A DNA stretch of 64,000 bases, from assembly GCF_052857255.1 (NCBI RefSeq), contig NC_135497.1, positions 113,508,672-113,572,671 on the forward strand, given 5' to 3'. Every line of letters starts with the position of its first letter. Position 1 is the first letter of the stretch. The position numbers and the translations under genes were made by a program. Below the pieces are notes generated by a model. The model was not told where the DNA came from. It saw only the letters and a list, made by a program, of their open reading frames with translations, and searched no databases. The DNA is from Amblyomma americanum (Eukaryota > Arthropoda > Arachnida > Ixodida > Ixodidae). This document shows positions 48,601 to 60,279 of this stretch, in pieces.

Positions 48601-49424
48601 AATAGTAATTGTTTCTGCAAGTTCAGTCGCAGCTGTATCGTGTTTCTCTGGACGAGAAGAGGACTTTTGAGACTTAAGCACCCACGCCTGCGTATTGCGT
48701 TACTGCGCAGTTGCTTTGTCACTGCTATACCGGCTTCGCCGAAGCTCGGCGGACGGTCGACAGCTGCGCGCTTTCGCTCCATGAGGAGGTGGCGCGCTGC
48801 CCTAGGGCCCTCGAAATATGACACTGCGCTGAAAGGTTTTGGCGCGAGAAGTAGCGGTACAAAAGCGGGCACACGCAAAGTCGGGACGGACATCGTTAAG
48901 CTGTCTCGCATAAAGCGGAACTCCGGGCTCAAAATATGCGCCGAATCGGTGCAGAGAGGCGCTGGCCGGCAGCACGGTCAAACCCAGGCATTAAATGTCT
49001 GTGTTTACTGAGCCACACTCTCACTACCTTACGTCACTTGGCGCTCACTCCATTCTGAGGGAGAGTCTAGTTCTAGTTAATGCCTGCGGACCCTACAAAT
49101 GCCCGCGTCAAGGAGAAAAACATGGAAAGATGTGAAGAGTGACACTATTTTAAACGTTCTATTTCGGAAGTAAGCGCGGGAAGAAAGAAACCTTTGAGGC
49201 GCCTTTACATTCGCATATGACTCCTGCGCAATCATCCAAGGCAGGTTACAGGGGATTGATTAGAATACTGTGTTCAGCCTCGTTTTTTTCCTAGCCTTAA
49301 ACAGTAGGTTACTGTCGACTCTTTGTTCTTCAAATGGCATCTAATGAATGGAGCTTCCCTTCTTTAACCATTATCTTAAAAAATAATTGTTTTTAACTGC
49401 AGATTAACCAAACATGATTTCTGT
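45601..49424. other. no gene recognised; possible repeat 3' end at 45,985-46,055
   Basis: GTGCAGGGGAGCAAACCGG...CCGGTTAACCTCTCTGCCTTTCC at 45,985-46,036 resembles a tick retroelement 3' end as I remember it (low certainty). The remaining ORFs, including 177 codons at 48,478-49,011, show no domain I know. Confidence 0.35.
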
Positions 49425-49520
49425 CGCTACAGCGATGTCCAAGTGGTGTGACACACCACAGCTGTTGAATTTGCGCCGGCGTCGGTTCGAATCCCGCGGT
49501 TCGAAAATTTTCGGCAATTT
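49425..49520 (+). repeat. possible degraded tRNA-derived SINE
   Basis: A strong B box (GGTTCGAATCCC at about 49,492-49,503) lies about 55 bp after a weak A-box-like segment (GATGTCCAAGTGGTGTGA). GC and TTT-rich sequence follows. No second copy in the window to confirm it. Confidence 0.3.
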
Positions 49521-50776
49521 TTGCATCGGGTTCATTTTCAGGTTTTGTTTCTGTTTCGGCGTCGGCTTCGCCACGGTATTAGAATGATGTTTGCCTTTGC
49601 CGTGAATGGGAGCTGAGGAGATGTCATGCTTTCAAAAAAGAAACGAGCTAAAGTAACAGAATTTCGTAGAGCACCCCTTTTTTTTCTAGCTTAAAGCATT
49701 CACATAGGCAGTATATGGCGACTGTCATTTTTTCTTAACCAATTATCAAAGCACGTAAACAGAGAGTTTCAAGTGCGCTCGACAACATATAAAAATAAGG
49801 CACCGCGTGATTGTACCCGGATGGCAACAAACGTTGTTGCGTAGAGCTGCGCGAATACCATGGATTCGTGGCGTAAAAATGGCGGGACGGGCTTAGATCT
49901 CTATTTCCTCGGAAATCCACTTCCCTTTGTTCGATTGCAGTGGTTTCCCCTTTATAGTGGATTTTCCCTTGTCACGTCATCGAGTCTTATTTTTCGAGCT
50001 CGAAGCTACTGAAGCTTCTGGTTACTGTGAGAAGACCTCTCTGGCCTTCTTGTATTTTGTCGATGGTTTTTTCTTCTTAGATTTTTTGGATAGTGGCCAA
50101 CCGTAACAGCTGGGAAGCCGCACGGCGGTGCACACAGCCTCCTTGCAAAGCAAGCTCCTTGCGTTTTTGTTTCGTTTTTTTCTAGAAAGGGCAGACACCC
50201 CGGTGGCTGCGGTGAGGGAATGCCGGCGCGCGCATTGCTGTTAGCGACGGTCGTGACGTCTGCCTATTGTGCAGGGTTTGAGTCTTCCAACTCTCGCATG
50301 AATGAATGACGCAGACGAACAATGCGCGCGCGTATCACAAAGCCTGTCTCTCGCTGCGTACACAGTGCCGAAAGTGCACCGTTAGGTTTGCAGTCCGTCG
50401 CTGTTGCCCTTTATATAGCTAAGTTTTGAGCACAAGACTCATCTGTTAGGCGTGATAGGAAACGTAACGAGTATAGAGCGCCCCTAGTGAATGCAAAGAT
50501 GAATTTTTGGTGTTTCTGCATTCCTCTGCAGCGAGCTGCCTCAACAGCGTGACGCTGTCTCTTGATGAAGCGCACAAATTAAGGTGTACTGCAAATGAAT
50601 TCACCCCTTCCTGCGGAGGTCGTTCATTATCGTTGCGCACTGCAGTATAATGCCATCCTCTGGACAGAAGAATGTCAATGAGTTGGAGAGCTTGCTACTC
50701 TGTGCTCCGAATTCTCTTACACTTCTCTACTACAGCTTTTGATGCACTCAACGCCGTCTTTATTTATAGGTGTTCG
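49521..50776. other. no gene recognised
   Basis: A weak tRNA-like trace near 50,205-50,290 was considered and not accepted. Nothing else. Confidence 0.35.
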
Positions 50777-50828
50777 ATTCATTCATTCTTTCATTCATTC
50801 ATTCATTCATTCATTCATTCATTCATTC
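50777..50828. repeat. (ATTC)n microsatellite
   Basis: Twelve or so ATTC units with one interruption (CTTT). No LINE 3' UTR is visible beside it, unlike the run at 41,889. Confidence 0.9.
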
Positions 50829-52480
50829 AGAAGCCACAATCCCATGACATTTCATTCAAATAACTTTTGTTTTTTTTTTCCCCTGTTACATGTCAGTACG
50901 TAACCGTTTCCTTCTCTTCCCCGACGAGAAAGCAGCGAAATTTTACTCTTCAGAAAGTTGCTGCACGCGGAACACGCGAAAAGAAGACCACACGGCTTAC
51001 GAGCTTATTTCTCCACACGTCCAGTGCGCTTCATAAGTTCCGCATGTTTCCATGGAAATTCCGTGTCTCCCACATTGGCTGCTGGCGCTAATCAGCCGAA
51101 TGCCACGCGGTGCACCTGTGCCCGCTTCCTCGGCTAACCGGCTTACAGTCGAGAGGGCCATTTGCATTCCGCGGAATGAAAACAGAAAGTGTCACTTTGA
51201 AGAGTGCAATCAGCGGACGGTGCGGGCGAAGCCACTCGTCCGCTCAGGCCTGCTGGCTCGTGTTTGAAGGGCCCGCTCCTTCCCGCGGAGCCAGGGACCG
51301 CCATTCATGAAACACCTCCGGCGTAAGTGGCTTCCGTTGCTGGCCGGAATTCGCGAGCTAGTCAGTCACGCAGCCCTATCAGGCATATAGTCAGCTCTGT
51401 GAATACGGCACACTGCCGCTGCATTACGGCTCTGTTTTTTTTTTATTGCTTTCCGTACTGGTTGTCCGCTGTGCCGACTGACAGATCCCAGTAGAGGCGG
51501 GATGTCCCATGAGCCTTCTTACATGCGGTAAGAGCGTAAGAGCCGCAAGGGCAAATAATGAAAGAAACAGCCGTGAGCGCTCACTTATATTCTCCTGTAT
51601 TTTAATGGCAACCGCCAGTTATAGGGATTTCAGTCGAAGCGGGAAAGTCAGTCGCTGCCGTCTGAAGCCTGCACCTGCACGGACTCGCTCGGAATAAGCA
51701 CCGTCAAATAAAATCAAACGGGACGCTCGTTTCGAGTGAAATCAGTGGAATTGACACCTCCAGCGAAGCGTGTTCGCTCACTAGAGAAGCCACCTGAGTT
51801 ATGCCGGAAACGAGGACCAGCGGCAGCGAAGTGCGAAGCAGACCTGCGGACAACGCTCTTGTATCGTCCGAAAATTTGTTGCCGCTTGTCATTTGCCGGC
51901 TACCTTAAACTACACACACTTCGCAACACATGGTTCATCGAATTTCTAGGCACAGTGCTTGGACTGCGCCTGGTCCCTTATTCAACTTGAGTTAGGACGA
52001 GGAACCGATCTTATACGTACAGACATGCAGATTTGAGAGAACATACGCAGTGACGTCGGCTGTGTTGACTGTGCCGTGTACACACCATCAGGGAATGCTA
52101 TGCGTCGTTTAATGACCACACCGAATAGTAAACAAATCCTACAAGGTGATAAAAGTCACATTAGTATTGCAAACTGAACTCTCGCTGAAAGTCATATCGC
52201 ACACATACATACACAGAACTCGCCGCTTCATCTTGAAGTCTAGACTGTCTAGCCTTTTCACGGTTTGCAGTTTTATTTATGTTTTCATTGCCATGTATGC
52301 GCTTCAAAGCGTATTCTATTTAAAAAAATCTATGAGGATTTCTGGACCTCTTTGCGAATAAATATACTCGTGACAGCAGGGATAACATGTCTAGGTATAG
52401 TTTTTTTTTTCAAAGTGTGTTTACTGTATGTGTCGAACTCGCCCACCTCTGTATCTAGTTATTGCCTGCATTGACCGCAT
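50829..52480. other. no gene recognised
   Basis: Only short, unassigned ORFs. Confidence 0.4.
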
Positions 52481-52738
52481 GCAGCAATGGTCCAGAGGTT
52501 CGGGCTACCGTCTCCTATGAAGTAAGTATGGGGCTCGATCTTCAATGTCGCCTTGCTCCCAACGGTTTGCCAATGGGTGCAATTTTTCCTCTGGCCTGGT
52601 ACTATGCTTCCTATGGAGCGAAATGCTTGGAGAAAAAAAAATGTTCTTTCATTGAACCATGCGAAGGTCAAACACTTTAGTAATGACGCGCTTTGGCCAA
52701 GCGGCCTTGGCGTCATTAAAAATCCGATCCTCATCTTA
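52481..52738 (+). repeat. tRNA-derived SINE, second family, copy 2
   Basis: A box (TGGTCCAGAGGTTCGGGC, from about 52,488) and mutated B box (GGGCTCGATC, 52,531-52,540). Then the family body: CCAATGGGTGCAATTTTTCC, CCTGGTACTATGCTTCC, GGAGCGAAATGCTTGGAGAA and the ending GTCATTAAAAATCCGATCC. An older copy of the SINE at 29,776. Confidence 0.7.
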
Positions 52739-55340
52739 ACGTTTTTTGTGTAAATAATACAGAGCGGAAGTTTTAAGTACCCCATAAAAATTAAATAAAA
52801 TCGCAGCATTATTGTGGCCCAACCAGGCCAAGCATAGCACAACTGTATTCCAGTTCTATATCATTTTCATTACTTATGTTCTTCCTAATCGTCTCAAGCT
52901 AAAACCTCGCCCCCGCTGCCACAGTGGTCCACCAGTTCTCGTCGCGAGCGGTAAAAATAGAACAAAATTCAAGAGGAAATCATTATATCCTATCACCTTA
53001 GGTTCACAAAGGTGTTCGGTTCGTGGTTCGTCGTGCTGACCTTATACCCATGCTACACGCACACAAGATGCGTCAGTAAATGCGCAAAGCTTTAAGTTTT
53101 TGAATGACATTACTTTCGGAGCTCTTGCTTTAACAGATATAAAGTCATTATGCTCATGCCACTTTGGTGATAATGCCTGCAAGCCAGTGAAAAATTTAGC
53201 CCAATATAAATAGTGCTCATGAGTACAAAATCGCTTCAAAGTTGTCCAAGTGGACTATTTAAATTACCTTGAAAAAATAAATTTCGCTGTTGTTGACCGA
53301 CACGTCGTAAAGTAGCCATAAGCCTTCGTGTCAGCGAACAAGCCGAAATTGCCGGAAGTGCCTGTAAATAATGTCGCCATTCGCAATAGAAATGCATGAC
53401 AGGTTCCTCGACTGAAAATTGTGCATAAAACTACTGCTACGTGATAGGAACGTGTTTTTGAAGAAATTGCGCGCTGTTCTGCGAAAAAAATGCGGACAAG
53501 AGTACATATTTCTCGAGCGAATGGGTTGTGGCGAACAGAGTAGGTTGCGAATCGCACTAAGGCTAACGCCATTAAATCTGTGCTCGTGGAACTGCGCAAA
53601 TGGCATTCAAGCTTCGGGCTTTAGGCACTTCATGGCATTAATTTTATCCGTGTGGCGCGAGTATTACATTTGAAGGCGCGTGAAGAGCTTTCGAACTCTT
53701 GGGCCAGATTCAAAAAGCTTGTCGTAAGCCTGTGTGCATATATGGTCAGTTTGTGATTAAGCGCCTTCATGATGGCTCCGCTAGCTTCTCCTTTCCGGTT
53801 CCGTTTCCCATCGGCCAGTCTTTTACAACAATACGCGCCTGTGGCCGAAAAATTGTCAGCCTCTTTAACTTAATTATCGCGGTACAGACAAGATGCCTGC
53901 TTCAAAGGATAATCTCACCCATTATCATCTCCAAGTGATCACGAGCAATTTGGCAATCAAGCAGCCCGATACCCACCGCGTTTTCTCCCTGAGCGCGTAG
54001 GTGGGGAAAGTGAGCACGGAGAATCTAGCAAGTGCGTCATGTCCAAGAAAAACTCATCGTTCATCTTCAAGCCCTCGATTCCGAGCGATGAAAATACGAG
54101 CGACGTAGTTTATGAATATTGAGTTTGCCGGGTGGCGTTTCAGGGCTGATTATTTCGTCACTGCTCTAAGAAAAGAGCACCCGTTCATCAAGCGATGCCG
54201 GCGTTCTTTGCGCCGACAGCTCCGCAGAGGCCGTGGAATTAAAGCACGAAGCGTTCTTGTGGCTCTATGAGAAATTCCAAAATCTAAACAGAGAAGGGGC
54301 GCCTGAAGCCCCCAGGCCGCCGTTAACGCACCCAGAGAAATAGTTTTTCGTGTGTAAGGGGGAACGAAAGCTTCCGATTCAGAAAAGATGGGGCAGGCCA
54401 AAATTGTTAGTCTGCCTGAATGTCACCGAGCCCACAAGAGCGAGAAGTACGTAGAAAGCTTTTACACTAGATGGCAGCAGTAGTCGGATATAAAGCATAT
54501 AAACGTTTTTTAAATGTTCTACAGGTCGCAGTGAAACACCAGGTCCACAAAATCATGTATGCATGTGCAAAAAAAAAACGTTATCATGAGCTGCAGAAAC
54601 AGCAGCAGCCGCAAACTTAGTGCAGTACAGGACTAAGATCACTGCCAGTTACGTGGAATTAACGCCGTTTTACGCCGACTGCACCCAGTACACATCGAAC
54701 TCTGCAAGTTTCCTGAGATCTTCGCTCGATCTCATTTTCTTGTATACATCCTCCCCCAACTCCCTCCCCCCTACTGCGGCTGACAGATTCGTCCGCAGCA
54801 GCGCGCCCAACATGTGCGCGCCTGGCTTCAGAGCTGGGCTTCTCTGGCAACATAGCTACTCCCTAATTCTGAAGGTGTTGGGGTAATAAAGTTTTTTCTC
54901 CTTTTTCTATTTGCCCCCCCCCCCCAAAAAAAAAATTTCCTTCCCACTTTAATCGGCACGATTACCACTTATTACTATTTCGGAAGCCCTCCACTACGAC
55001 GCCGCTTTCTGCCGTTTTTCTTTAACTCATGGCGCTTCTGAGGTGTTCACCGATAAGTGAGACTTACTGCCGCTTTCCATTCCTCAAAACCAATTTTTCC
55101 ACTGTGACTAATATGCCGTAACATCGAACTATTAGACCAGTTTAACTGTGTTCGGATTAAATTGCATATTCGTTCAATTAAATGGAACCGAGGTATTGAA
55201 AGTGGTAAGGGAATACATCTGGACCATCAGAGTGAAATAGCCGGGAAAATAATAGTGGCGTATTGAATGCATTCGGTTGGTACCGTCAGGTCATGAATCG
55301 CCACTTAATAACAACCCTCAGGCGGAAAGCATATAATAGT
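52739..55340. other. no gene recognised
   Basis: C/A homopolymers near 54,915-54,940. Minus-strand ORFs around 53,040-53,600 (65-111 codons) are unassigned. Confidence 0.35.
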
Positions 55341-55500
55341 TGCATCATATTCAGGAAAACTTGGCGCAGATTAACACAGGACGGAAGGGAGAAACGCGCA
55401 CACACACACGAGCGCGAACATGCAACTGTATTTTCAGAAACGATACACCGCCTTAAGAAGCAAAAAGGGCGCAAGCGTACAAAATCCAGAGCATCACGTG
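55341..55500 (+). repeat. inverted terminal repeat of the Penelope-like element, left
   Basis: CATATTCAGGAAAACTTGGC...AAATCCAGAGCATCACGTG. About 160 bp, reverse complement of 57,411-57,572 with scattered mismatches, including the first codons of the element's ORF. Contains (AC)n. Confidence 0.9.
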
Positions 55501-55613
55501 GGGGAAAAAGAGCACGCACATAGGTACAGTAAAAATGCATCAAGGATAGGCAAAAGCAGAGTCATATCAGACCTTAGCGGAATAGCATAGAAACCAGGAA
55601 CAACAAAAGCGGG

Positions 55614-57444
55614 TTATCTATTGCGAAGAAAAGCAAGTTCTTTTTTGAGAACGGCTACCGACGCCTTACTTACGCAGCCTTCCGTAGAACTAATTTCGAG
55701 GGCCTCTACAATTTCCTGGACCAGCCTATCGGAAGCTCGCCCGATAACAACTGTGAAACGGAGGAGAGGACGGCACTGCTGTTTCTCCTCCTTATTCCTG
55801 GCAGTGTAGTTGTTTGCACCTGAGACAATGCAAAGACAGGTTTGAGCCGCCACTTGTGCCCAGGAAATTGGCATGCTCTCTGAGCCTCTCATTTAGACAG
55901 CGCCCTGTCTGGCCTATGTACACAGACCACACCAACAGTGCAAGGCACAAACTGGGTTTGGTGTTTGGTAACACATTTGTTCTTCTTTGCCCTTTTGCAT
56001 TGGCACCTGCTGGTCATAGCGCAGGCGGGACAGTTTCAAGGGGGCTGTAAAAACGACATCAACTCCGAACTTATTAGCCACCCTCTTGACATTGCGCGAT
56101 AGTTTGCGCACATATGGAAGGACTTAAAAAGGTCTTTTTTCACTTTCCAGCGCGAGGTGAGGAACATCGACGGCCATCCCAAGCCTCCTAAATTGTTTAA
56201 GCAGCGACTCCGCCACAAAACCTATTGCCGAACTCGGGAATCCGGCTCGCCCCAAACGTTCAACCTGGTGGTCAAAACTGGATTTGACCCTGTGCGTGCA
56301 CGACTTTGAAAGGGCTGATCTTAGACAAGAAGACGTAATGTCACGTTTTACCAGCTTAGAATGAGATGAGTCATATGATAACAATGCTTTCTTCGAACGC
56401 GGCTTATGAGCCCAACAAAGGTGTTTGTCATTAGCAAAAATTATTCTAGATCAAAAAATTGTAGACAGTTGGCCTGAGGTAGTTCGAAGTTAAAATACAG
56501 AGTCTTGGAGCAAGGAACAAACTTCCCCTAGACTAAGTCAGCAAAAGTAGAAACGTCATTGTTCAAATCTAGTTGTAGAAAGACTAGAAAATCGTCAACA
56601 TATCTAAAACTACCAACAATATGTTATGGTTGTCAATTCCAGCCTTCAAGTCTCGGTCACGTTTAGCTAAAAATATCTCGCATAAAACTGGCGGGACACA
56701 AGAGCCAGTAAATATCCCGCGCTTTTGAACATAGCACCCATTCTCAAACCTGACTACCATCGAATTTAAGTACAGGCTCAATAACTCTAAAAATCCAGCC
56801 AATGAAACGCCACATGAGTTTTGAAAAGCCACTGCGCCGGCTTCTTCTATGCACTCACGGACGGCTAAGAAAAGTTCCTCGTGCGGCACCGAATAAAACA
56901 ATTCATCATTATCCACCTAAATCCCACAGTTAAATCTTCCAGCGTCCTCTCGAAGCTCTTTTACCAGAGTATCGGAACTGTCAAGCCTATAAGGATCATC
57001 GATCACAAGTGTGCTCAGGTGACTCTGAAGATATTTGCTGACCAGTGCCTGTCAGCAGTCTCTCTCCATGATAATGGCCCTGAAAGGGTTCTGGGGTTTG
57101 TGTGCTTTCACTGTGAAAAACACATCCAACGTATCTGACTTGCACTCCTTCACGGCTTTAATTAGCTTATCCATGTTCAGATCACGCAGCAACGCTACAG
57201 CCCCGGCCTTTAACGTCTGCGGTTTCTGCTTGCACACTCTGAAGTTCTTCAGCACAGCCGTCATGTCCTTCTCACCGAACATCTGACATTGCATAGCGGC
57301 GAAGCCTCCCTCTTTATAAGCTTGCAACAAGGCCACGTCTGACCTACTGAAGAATTCAGCAACGTCACGCAGAACGCCTTCCCGGTTTGCTTTGCGGTTT
57401 GCTTTCCTACACGTGATGCTCTGGATTTTGTACGCTTGCGCCAT
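55614..57444 (-). pseudogene. Penelope-like RT and GIY-YIG endonuclease
   Basis: The start MAQAYKIQS (57,444) opens 130 codons to VFFTVKAHKPQNPFRAII, the first RT landmark. After a break, VDNDELFYSVP (about 56,885-56,920) is motif A. GIFTGSCVPPVLCEIFLA (about 56,670-56,725) is motif B. FRYVDDFLV (about 56,583-56,612) has both catalytic Asp, but in a different frame. The linker runs through 56,384-56,124. VYIGQTGRCLNERLREH (about 55,870-55,923) is the GIY-YIG core, followed by CLRCKQLHCQE. The end is CVSKASVAVLKKELAFLRNR. About 610 codons in all, roughly full length for this part. At least three or four frame breaks make it non-functional, though key residues remain. Confidence 0.85.
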
Positions 57445-57572
57445 ATCTATTTATTAAGGCAGTGTATCGTTTCTGAAAATGCAGTTGCAAGTTAGCGCTC
57501 GTGTGTGTGTGTGTTTCTCCCTCCCGTCTTGTGTTAATATGCGCAAAGTTTTCCTGAATATGTCGCTACACC
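57411..57572 (-). repeat. terminal repeat of the Penelope-like element, right (5' end)
   Basis: The copy continuous with the ORF. It holds (GT)n at about 57,503-57,514 and overlaps codons 1-11 of the protein. Confidence 0.9.
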
Positions 57573-58600
57573 AACTGGCCTAACGTTCTACCCTATTAAG
57601 CTTCATATTTGTATCTTTCCAGCACTCACCTACGGCGAAAACAATGAGGAGGCTAACAAAAAGTCTTCAAATTAATTTTCAGACAATGCAGCATGCTATA
57701 TGGAAAAAATGTTACAGTTAATCTCAAAGGGTTACAGACACAAAATTTTGAACGCAAGCAAAGGGTATGATTAGTTGCATGAACGTAAAGAAATGCCTTG
57801 TATATCGTCGGATATAACTCAAGAACGAAGCGGCAAATGCCCTTCAAAGGATGCCTTCCAGCCAATGGCGTCGACGATTCTCATGAGGTGGGGTTAATCC
57901 ACTTCGACCTGCTAGCGTGAAACCGCAGGGGATGGCAGATGAAAGGTGACTAACCACGGCTTAATCAGATTAAACACTGCGTCATGAAAATTGGTCGACG
58001 CCATTGGCTGTATAGCCTCCTTTCAACAACAACTACGGCTTCCTTCTTGAGTTGTACCCGACAATAGCAAGTTTCAGATGCAGGCGTCGAGTAGAGCACA
58101 TTTTAATACGATTTTGAATGTTGTACAAGGAGCCACTCGTCATTGCCATGATATGGAGTGACGTCACGGTGCACTTGCCCCACTTATTCCCACGTCACCG
58201 AATCCAGTGGTTGTTCACAGGAACAACCAGTGCATGCCGGTGGCGCCGACGTCATCACTGTTGTGGTAATCAGAGTTGGCCGGTAGACAGTTACGTCGAG
58301 GTGCACTTCAGCGCTGGCGCCGACCGAGACCGGAACTGCCGGTACAAAATCGTTGGTAGTAAATAGTTAACGCTGCGCACCGGTGTTCTCAGCTCATTTT
58401 CATTTTCACTAGGCCTGCAGGCCTCTTGCAAGGCAGAAAAAAAAAACGGGCACCCAAAAACTACTTGTCTGTACGGCTCTAATCAAGAAGAGAAAATGGG
58501 TGTGACGAAGGCATGCAATGCGAAGGCAAGATAATCGATGTTCTCTTAGGGCAGCGCAGGGGATTCGAATGAAGGTGGCGTCAAAGATTCAGGTGATCAG
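57573..58600. other. no gene recognised
   Basis: Unassigned sequence. A short inverted pair CCAGTGGTTGTTC / GAACAACCAGTG lies near 58,203-58,233. Confidence 0.4.
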
Positions 58601-58738
58601 ACGGGGTTAGAAAGTTGTAAATGATAAAGTGGCTGCAGCTGGCACAGGACACGGTTAATTGGAGAGATATCGATGAGGCCTGCGTGCCTTTTTCCTGCAG
58701 GCGACGTAGATGGGCAGATGATGATGACGATGATAACA
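58601..58738 (+). repeat. RTE-type LINE 3' end with (ATG)n-like tail
   Basis: GTGGCTGCAGCTGGCACAGG...ACGGTTAATTGGAGAGATAT, GAGGCCT, then GGGCAGATGATGATGACGATGAT. This is the C-terminal codon and tail region of RTE-clade elements (the AQDRxNWR-like end) as I remember it. 5' truncated and diverged. Same class as 1130-1193. Confidence 0.6.
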
Positions 58739-59456
58739 ATGAATTGTTCATTATTCTTTTTTTTTTGCTGCAGATCTGATCTGCGTTATATCGCGTAACT
58801 TAATCTCCCTCCGCTACAATACTGTACCTTAGGCAGTGAATAAATTAAATGAGACGAAATTTGCTTTGTATATTTAGTTGGCCACCGTTCCTCCGGTCGT
58901 TTCATCTCCAAAATAACGCTTTTTAAACTAAAAACCTGCCAAAATATCGGCAGCTCACGTTGGCAGTGGACCCTCCGTCTAGTGGAACGCAGAGGCAAAC
59001 GCATAGTTTATTTCAGATACTCAGTGATCCTGGCTGCAGCAATACTGTTGTTGAGTCGACATCAACCGACTACCCTATGTCTTTGTAGATATCTTTCAGC
59101 GCCTGTTATTTTACTGTTTTCTTGGTCGATGGTAAGGTGTCCTTAGACCGGCATATTGTCTTCACAATCAATGGATATCAATTGTTCTATGTAGAGAAAC
59201 ATTATAGTCACAGTCTGTACAACCGAGGGAAGACAAAACTAAAGCGGTAGAATGAACACCTGCATAAAAGGAAGTCTGAGACACGTCTCAATAATTTTTT
59301 TTTTCTGGAATAGGCAATCACTATTACTGTGTCGCGTCGCTTTCTGTGCCAACAAAACAGTAGTCTGTTTAAAATATTGCTAATAAACAGTCGGGCGTAA
59401 GTAGGCTCTACCTTTCGCACTATGCATCTGTAAAAAGTTAAAAAGGATAACGAACA
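58739..59456. other. no gene recognised
   Basis: Nothing identified before the repeated segment at 59,457. Confidence 0.4.
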
Positions 59457-59647
59457 GTGCCAGAAAATCAAATCAGGCACATCCTTTCTACGAATTTTTA
59501 TGCCGCACGCTAGCGAAGCTGCCCAGTCTTCTGACAGTCGTACGGCGACCTCTACGAGTTCTATTTCAACCCACGCATGGCGCGAGCCGCAACGCTCGCC
59601 ACGACATCGACTCCGGTCCGGTCTTTCAGACGCACTCGGCGTCTCGA
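59457..59647 (-). repeat. diverged direct repeat, copy A (open on the minus strand)
   Basis: About 190 bp similar to 61,759-61,948. Shared blocks include CGACCTCTACGAGTT and ATTTCAACCCACGCATG. The minus strand is part of an ORF of 218 codons (59,864-59,208), with HAWVEIELVEVAVRLSEDW in this copy. Much of that ORF outside the repeat looks like chance. The family is unknown to me. Confidence 0.6.
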
Positions 59648-60279
59648 ACACAGTGCGTAGGGGAGCTGTTGAATCGTACACGAAAGTGCGGCAGAAACAA
59701 ATGTACCCTAGGAAAGATAAAAACAACGTGCTCCTAGCGCTCGGCGCAAACACGAGGGGAAGGTTCGGGAGAGTATATGCGTGTGTGTGGGTGCTCAGGA
59801 AAACGAGATTCTTACTCTGAGTACGGCATCGCGCATCTGAAGTGAGCAGTCGATAGCCTGACATTTCTGGATCCCGTGTGTATCCCGTTGCGTGGCAGGC
59901 GCCGATGTCAGGTAGGGTAGGCTACATCTTCCTCGGCTCTTTTCGTCATGTCATTTCTCTTCTCGTTTTTTTTTTTTCAAATGAAGTCACGACATCTCAC
60001 AGTCTGGAAAAAGCTTCGAAGGAGACATCGTGTTTGGTGCGCGCAAGTGACAGACGGGCTCTCCAAAAGCATCCAAGGAAAACGCGTTGTGTACATTATA
60101 TTATATTTCGGGATAATTTCATTACTCAAATAGGAAATCAGCACATCCTTCTGCGATAAATTGGGAGCTACGTAGGGGGAAGAGAGTAGTATGTGAGCCC
60201 CCTGAAGCACCCTTCTTTCTCCGTGCCCCTCTGACTCCACTCATCAGGTGTGCACAAACTTCAGCAGGGACATTTACAT
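59648..60279. other. no gene recognised
   Basis: Nothing identified. Confidence 0.4.

Larger units (their letters stand above)
55341..57572 (-). mobile_element. Penelope-like element with inverted terminal repeats
   Basis: Minus strand: 5' terminal segment (57,572-57,411), RT, linker, GIY-YIG endonuclease, stop at 55,614, short 3' region, then an inverted copy of the 5' terminal segment (55,341-55,500). The coding part has several frameshifts but keeps domain order. Penelope-like elements encode an RT related to telomerase with, in this group, a C-terminal GIY-YIG nuclease. Terminal repeats in inverted or direct arrangement are typical. Confidence 0.88.

Noticed and set aside
50205..50290. 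Further tRNA-derived SINE
   Set aside because: Only loose A- and B-box likeness (GGTGGCTGCGG, GGGTTTGAGTC); no body shared with other copies.
50777..50828. LINE 3' tail like that at 41,889
   Set aside because: The adjoining sequence does not match the LINE 3' UTR on either side.
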